This document shows, piece by piece, positions 38,935 to 42,506 of a stretch of DNA of 42,506 bases. The position numbers and the translations under genes were made by a program. Under the pieces are notes generated by a model. That model saw only the letters and a list, made by a program, of their open reading frames with translations, had not been told where the DNA came from and did no database searches. The first letter of the stretch is position 1. Each line of letters begins with the position of its first letter. This DNA comes from Curtobacterium sp. VKM Ac-1393 (GTDB taxonomy: Bacteria; Actinomycetota; Actinomycetes; Actinomycetales; Microbacteriaceae), in NCBI RefSeq assembly GCF_015350995.1, contig NZ_JADKRW010000010.1, positions 1 through 42,506 of the forward strand, written 5' to 3'.

Positions 38935-39669
38935 ATGAGCACCCAGAACCCCGCCGACGGGCCCGATCTGCGCGTCCGACGCATCCGCGAACGACAGTCC
39001 CACGACCCGGCCGTCCTGCGGGCGATCCTCGCCGAGGCCCACCTCGCCCACGTCGGGTTCCTCCGCGGCGGCCACCCGATCGTGCTGCCCTTCCTGTGCG
39101 GCGTCGGCGACCTCGGCGACGGCCCGGTCCTGCTGCTGCACGGCTCGACGGGCGGCGGCCTGTTCCTCGAGGCGGGTCCGGCCGGTGTGCAGGTCGCGGC
39201 GACGGTCACGCACCTGGACGGCCTGGTGTTCGCCCGCTCGACCTTCGACAGCTCCGCGAACTACCGGAGCGCGATGATCGCCGGCGCTGCGACCGTCGTG
39301 CCGCCCGAGCTCCGCACCGAGGCGCTCTGGCAGGTCTCCGACCACCTGATGCCCGGTCGCCGTGACGAGGTGCGCGAGATGACCGCGAAGGAGGTCCGTG
39401 CCACCCAGGTCCTGCAGTTGCCCCTCGACCGCGCGAGCGTGAAGGTCCGGTTCCAGGGCAACGGCGAGGCTGCCGACGACGGTGAGGACCACACCGTGTG
39501 GGCGGGCGTCCTGCCGCTCGCCGTCCGCGCCGGCGTCCCGGTCGCGGGGGACATCTCGGGGGACAGCCCGGTCGACGCGTCCGTCGTAGCGCTCGCGGCT
39601 CGCCTCGACCGCCTGGCGGCCGACCGGGAGGCCCGGATCGCCGCCGTCATGCGGCTCGCCTCCGTCTGA
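38935..39669 (+). CDS. pyridoxamine 5'-phosphate oxidase-family FMN-binding protein
   Basis: A 244-residue split-barrel flavoprotein-like protein. The barrel strands LAHVGFLRGGHPIVLPFLCGVG, VLLLHGSTGGG and QVAATVTHLDGLVFARS, and the phosphate-binding NYRSAMIAGAA, match the PNPOx-like family whose members reduce or bind flavin-dependent substrates; a few process B6 vitamers. It is divergent from a PLP-sensing MocR, which suggests a link to vitamin B6 or amine metabolism, but the substrate is not shown. ATG 38935 sits 7 nt after a -10 and has no ribosome-binding site. Confidence 0.88.
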   Translation: MSTQNPADGPDLRVRRIRERQSHDPAVLRAILAEAHLAHVGFLRGGHPIVLPFLCGVGDLGDGPVLLLHGSTGGGLFLEAGPAGVQVAATVTHLDGLVFARSTFDSSANYRSAMIAGAATVVPPELRTEALWQVSDHLMPGRRDEVREMTAKEVRATQVLQLPLDRASVKVRFQGNGEAADDGEDHTVWAGVLPLAVRAGVPVAGDISGDSPVDASVVALAARLDRLAADREARIAAVMRLASV

Positions 39670-39841
39670 GGCCGGGTCCACGGCGCATGAATCCCGGATC
39701 CGCCGCATCTGAGCGAGCTGCGAGGATCGCCCGTTCCTGTGACCAGCCGCAGGAACACTCCGGGACTGCTCAGCCGCGGGCCGCTCCGTGACCAATACGT
39801 TACTTTCCGGATCGCCCAGCGGTCCCGACCCGGAAGGACCC

Positions 39842-40789
39842 ATGGGACGCCACGCCCTGCCTGCAGCAGCCGAAGACCGACAGCCCTCGCGAGCGACCCC
39901 GCGCACCGCGCTGGAACCCGCTCCGGCATCGCCGGGACCGCAGCTGCGTCCCCGCGGCCGTCGCTCGGCCCTCGGGCCCGCCGCCGCCCGGTCCACGTTC
40001 GTCGAGCACCCGAAGCCGACCCGCACCGTCCGGATGCAGTGGCGTCCCGTGCCCGTCGCTTCCGTCGCCGGCACGGCCGTCCTGAGCCGCGCGGCCGTCC
40101 TCCGAGCCGAGCGGGCCGTCGACCCCCGGCACATCCGCCGCGCGGCGAACGCCAAGCGAGCGGCGATCCTGCTCGCTCCCGCCCTGGCGGTGACGTCCAC
40201 CCTGACCCTGTCGATGCCGGCGAACGCGGCGACCCCGACCGAGACGCAGCACGGCACGACGACCGCGCAGGCCGCACAGACCTTCACCGTGGCGCACGAC
40301 GTCAAGGTGCCCGTCGTGTCCACGGACGGCATGACCACCACGACCACGGTCGTCTCGTACCCGACGCTCGACCTGCGCTTCGGCGTGACCACGGCCCAGG
40401 CGCAGTCGGCCCTGTCGGCTGCCCTGTCCGCCGGCGGTGACCGGGCCACGATCGTCGAGACCGCCCTGCAGTACATGGGGGACCCGTACGTCGAGGGCGG
40501 CGCGAGCCACGCGGGCATCGACTGCTCCGGGCTGACGATGGTCGCGTACGCCGCGGTCGGCATCCCGCTGGTGCACTACGTGCCGACGCAGGACGCGGCA
40601 GCGACCACGATCCCCGAGTCCGAGGCGCTGCCCGGTGACCTGGTCGTGTACGACGACCAGGACCACGTCGGCCTGTACCTCGGCCAGGGACTCGTGCTGC
40701 AGGCCCCGCACCCGGGCGAGGTCGTCGACATCGTCCCGATGTACTCGGCCGCGCACCACTTCGCGCGCCTGCTGCCCGCCGGCAGCTGA
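39842..40789 (+). CDS. NlpC/P60 (C40) family cell-wall peptidase
   Basis: A 315-residue protein ending in an NlpC/P60 domain (about 190-312): catalytic Cys in AGIDCSGLTMVAY, His in QDHVGLYLGQG and a third polar residue in QAPHPGE. These enzymes cut peptidoglycan stem peptides. Unusually, the hydrophobic export segment (AAILLAPALAVTSTLTLSMPANAA) begins about 100 residues in, after a basic Pro/Arg-rich region, so it may be a membrane-anchored or late-signal protein. ATG 39842 is chosen because GGAAGGA precedes it and a -10-like TACGTT lies near 39796; GTG 39788 or ATG 40034 are alternatives. The true start is uncertain. Confidence 0.82.
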   Translation: MGRHALPAAAEDRQPSRATPRTALEPAPASPGPQLRPRGRRSALGPAAARSTFVEHPKPTRTVRMQWRPVPVASVAGTAVLSRAAVLRAERAVDPRHIRRAANAKRAAILLAPALAVTSTLTLSMPANAATPTETQHGTTTAQAAQTFTVAHDVKVPVVSTDGMTTTTTVVSYPTLDLRFGVTTAQAQSALSAALSAGGDRATIVETALQYMGDPYVEGGASHAGIDCSGLTMVAYAAVGIPLVHYVPTQDAAATTIPESEALPGDLVVYDDQDHVGLYLGQGLVLQAPHPGEVVDIVPMYSAAHHFARLLPAGS

Positions 40790-40867
40790 CCCGACGCAGG
40801 CGGGGCCGTCGACGGTGACCATCCCTGCCACCGGAGGGTCCGGCACCGACGTGTCACGGGCCTCCCG

Positions 40868-40873
40868 TATCCT
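40868..40873 (+). promoter_or_regulatory. -10 box of rlmN
   Basis: TATCCT followed by 6 nt and the ATG at 40880; leaderless geometry. Confidence 0.55.
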
Positions 40874-40879
40874 GGCCTG

Positions 40880-42112
40880 ATGGCTTCCGACACCCGTACC
40901 CCGTTCGAACAGCAGCAGTCTGCTCGTCCGCAGGTGCGCCCGCGCACCGAGGGCTGGAAGCAGGCGACCGACACCGACGGTCGTCCGCTGCTGCAGTTCG
41001 CGTCGCCGAAGCGCGGCAAGCCGCCCGTCCACCTGGCCGACCTGACGGCCGAGGAGCGCGAGGCGCGCGTCAAGGAACTCGGGCTGCCGGGCTTCCGGGC
41101 GAAGCAGCTCGCGACCCACTACTTCACGCACTACACGTCCGACCCGGACAAGATGACCGACCTGCCGGCCGCCCAGCGCGAGCAGCTCGTCGCCGGCATG
41201 TTGCCGCCCCTGCTGACCGAGACCCGGCGGCTGGCCACGGACAACGGCGACACGATCAAGTTCCTGTGGAAGCTGCACGACGGCGCCCTGGTCGAGTCGG
41301 TGCTCATGCGGTACCCCGGTCGGATCACGCTGTGCGTCTCGTCGCAGGCAGGCTGCGGCATGAACTGCCCGTTCTGCGCCACCGGTCAGGCGGGACTGAC
41401 GCGCAACATGTCGACCGCCGAGATCATCGAGCAGATCGTCCGGGCCAACGCGGCCATCGCCGCGGGGGAGCTCGGGGGTGATCCCCGCAAGGGCGGCAAG
41501 GACCGCGTCGACGCCGAGCGCGTGACGAACATCGTGTTCATGGGCATGGGGGAGCCGCTCGCCAACTACAAGCGGGTGATGGACGCCGTGCGACTCATGG
41601 TCGCGCCGCAGCCGAACGGCCTCGGCATGAGCGCCCGCGGCATCACGATCTCGACCGTCGGGCTGGTCCCCGCGATGCGCAAGCTGGCGGACGAAGGGAT
41701 CCCGGTCACCTTCGCGCTGTCCCTGCACGCACCCGACGACGAACTCCGCGACGACCTCATCCCGGTGAACTCGCGCTGGAAGGCCGACGAGGCGATCGAC
41801 GCCGCGCACAACTACTACGTCAAGACCGGGCGTCGCGTCTCGATCGAGTACGCGCTCATCAAGGACATGAACGACCACGCCTGGCGTGCCGACCTGCTCG
41901 CGTCGAAGTTGAACGCCCGTGGCAAGGGCTGGGTGCACGTCAACCCGATCCCGCTCAACCCGACGCCGGGCTCGGTGTGGACCTCGTCCGAGGTGCACGT
42001 GCAGGACGAGTTCGTCCGCCGGCTCAACGCCGCGGGCATCCCGACGACCCTGCGCGACACCCGCGGCAAGGAGATCGACGGGGCCTGCGGGCAGCTCGCC
42101 GCAGCGGAGTAG
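40880..42112 (+). CDS. rlmN: 23S rRNA (adenine(2503)-C(2))-methyltransferase RlmN
   Basis: A 410-residue radical SAM methyltransferase that methylates C2 of A2503 in 23S rRNA (and A37 in some tRNAs). The [4Fe-4S] motif CGMNCPFC lies at about residue 157 and is followed by [25 protein letters not shown] and the S-adenosylmethionine-binding SLHAPDD segment are present, and the C-terminal catalytic Cys is in DGACGQLA. The first ~40 residues are a non-conserved polar extension. The -10 TATCCT at 40868 supports ATG 40880. It ends 75 nt before the rRNA promoter, next to the RNA its product modifies. Confidence 0.97.
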   Translation: MASDTRTPFEQQQSARPQVRPRTEGWKQATDTDGRPLLQFASPKRGKPPVHLADLTAEEREARVKELGLPGFRAKQLATHYFTHYTSDPDKMTDLPAAQREQLVAGMLPPLLTETRRLATDNGDTIKFLWKLHDGALVESVLMRYPGRITLCVSSQAGCGMNCPFCATGQAGLTRNMSTAEIIEQIVRANAAIAAGELGGDPRKGGKDRVDAERVTNIVFMGMGEPLANYKRVMDAVRLMVAPQPNGLGMSARGITISTVGLVPAMRKLADEGIPVTFALSLHAPDDELRDDLIPVNSRWKADEAIDAAHNYYVKTGRRVSIEYALIKDMNDHAWRADLLASKLNARGKGWVHVNPIPLNPTPGSVWTSSEVHVQDEFVRRLNAAGIPTTLRDTRGKEIDGACGQLAAAE

Positions 42113-42130
42113 CCCCGGCGCCGACGGGGG

Positions 42131-42154
42131 CTCCCGGGCCGACACGCCCGGGAG
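42131..42154 (+). terminator. terminator between rlmN and the rRNA operon
   Basis: CTCCCGGGC (42131-42139) and GCCCGGGAG (42146-42154) form a perfect 9-bp stem with a 6-nt loop, 18 nt past the rlmN stop. It insulates the rRNA promoter. Confidence 0.7.
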
Positions 42155-42163
42155 GAACCACGG

Positions 42164-42193
42164 TTGGCGGGGCCTCGGGAGCCTGTGTAGTGT
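42164..42193 (+). promoter_or_regulatory. rRNA operon promoter
   Basis: TTGGCG (42164-42169), an 18-nt spacer and TAGTGT (42188-42193), followed by TACC. Position and the rrn leader downstream support an rRNA promoter. Other start sites further down the leader are possible. Confidence 0.6.
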
Positions 42194-42506
42194 TACCTCT
42201 CGTTGCCACGGCGGCGGAGAACGGAACGGCTGAGACGGTCACTGGGTTTACCTGGTGATCTTGTCCGCCAGGGTTCTTCCCCGGGTGACGGATTTGAAAG
42301 CCTCTCTGGCGAGCATCTTCGGGTGTGGAGCGGGGGAGTGCGTCTGGTCCTTGAGAACTCAACAGCGTGCACATTGTCAATGCCAATTTATTGATCGACC
42401 TCGTGCCTGGCCTTCCTTCGGGTTGGTTGGGTCATGATGCAATTCCTTTTGGATTGAAGATTGTCAGTAGACAGTCAACAGTCAGAATCAACTCGGTCTG
42501 ATGCCT
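42194..42506 (+). ncRNA. 16S rRNA operon leader (5' part of the rrn primary transcript)
   Basis: No open frame of interest. The segment at 42345-42372 (containing CCTTGAGAACTCAACAG) is the actinobacterial rrn leader element with a boxA-like antitermination signal, normally found shortly before 16S. Base composition drops to more A/T after 42370, as usual for rrn leaders with RNase III processing stems. The mature 16S 5' end is not inside the window, which ends in the leader. Confidence 0.8.

Noticed and set aside
39670..39841. Possible c-di-AMP (ydaO-type) riboswitch before the NlpC/P60 gene
   Set aside because: Such riboswitches often precede cell-wall hydrolases, but none of the conserved sequence blocks can be found in this 172-nt gap.
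42373..42506. Start of the 16S rRNA gene within the window
   Set aside because: The conserved 16S 5' sequence (AGAGTTTGATC) is not present before the end of the window; only leader sequence is seen.

Overview
The window is high-GC, densely packed actinobacterial chromosome. Codon use, Microbacteriaceae-like protein sequences, many start codons lying 6-7 nt downstream of a TANNNT-type -10 box, and plant-sugar catabolic genes suggest a plant-associated member of the Microbacteriaceae (Curtobacterium or a close relative). The genus is an inference. I see 39 convincing protein genes and, at the right end, the promoter and leader of an rRNA operon whose 16S gene starts beyond the window. There are no transposases, phage genes, tRNAs or CRISPR arrays.

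Layout. 79-6979: a drug-efflux-type MFS gene divergent from a cysteine hydrolase; a PadR - membrane protein - ABC ATPase - ABC permease block closed by a strong terminator; two tandem lipoproteins; a DHFR-family reductase. 7086-12842: a secreted GH43 arabinanase, a soluble Ser/Thr kinase fused to a GAF domain, an SDR divergent from an AraC regulator, and an intergenic island of three 56-nt palindromes. 13171-25717: a sugar utilisation locus organised around a LacI regulator. A leftward ABC-importer operon carries a toroid lyase-like protein, a Gfo/Idh-DUF6807 fusion and a TPR protein. A rightward operon encodes Gfo/Idh, DUF993 and a TIM-barrel isomerase. One identical 14-bp operator lies in front of each operon.

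25755-36119: after a methyltransferase comes a second catabolic locus controlled by a FadR-type GntR protein. Its rightward operon (MFS anion symporter, DhaK/DhaL-type kinase, RpiB-type isomerase, TIM-type isomerase, AP-endonuclease-2-type TIM barrel, PGDH-like oxidoreductase) matches the decarboxylase branch of D-apionate catabolism: ApnO, OiaC, LerK, LerI, DerI, ending at D-erythrose 4-phosphate. A divergent pair farther right (a lactonase candidate and an SDR) shares the same 16-nt operator sequence. Together they could convert D-apiose, a plant cell-wall branched sugar, via apionolactone and apionate to central metabolism.

36338-42506: a 55-aa orphan, an alpha/beta hydrolase, a MocR regulator divergent from an FMN-binding protein, an NlpC/P60 peptidase, rlmN, and the rrn promoter/leader.

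The most interesting content is the complete apiose/apionate regulon with non-canonical first steps, the uncharacterised LacI-controlled sugar locus, the leaderless-promoter architecture, and two unrelated palindrome/repeat islands.
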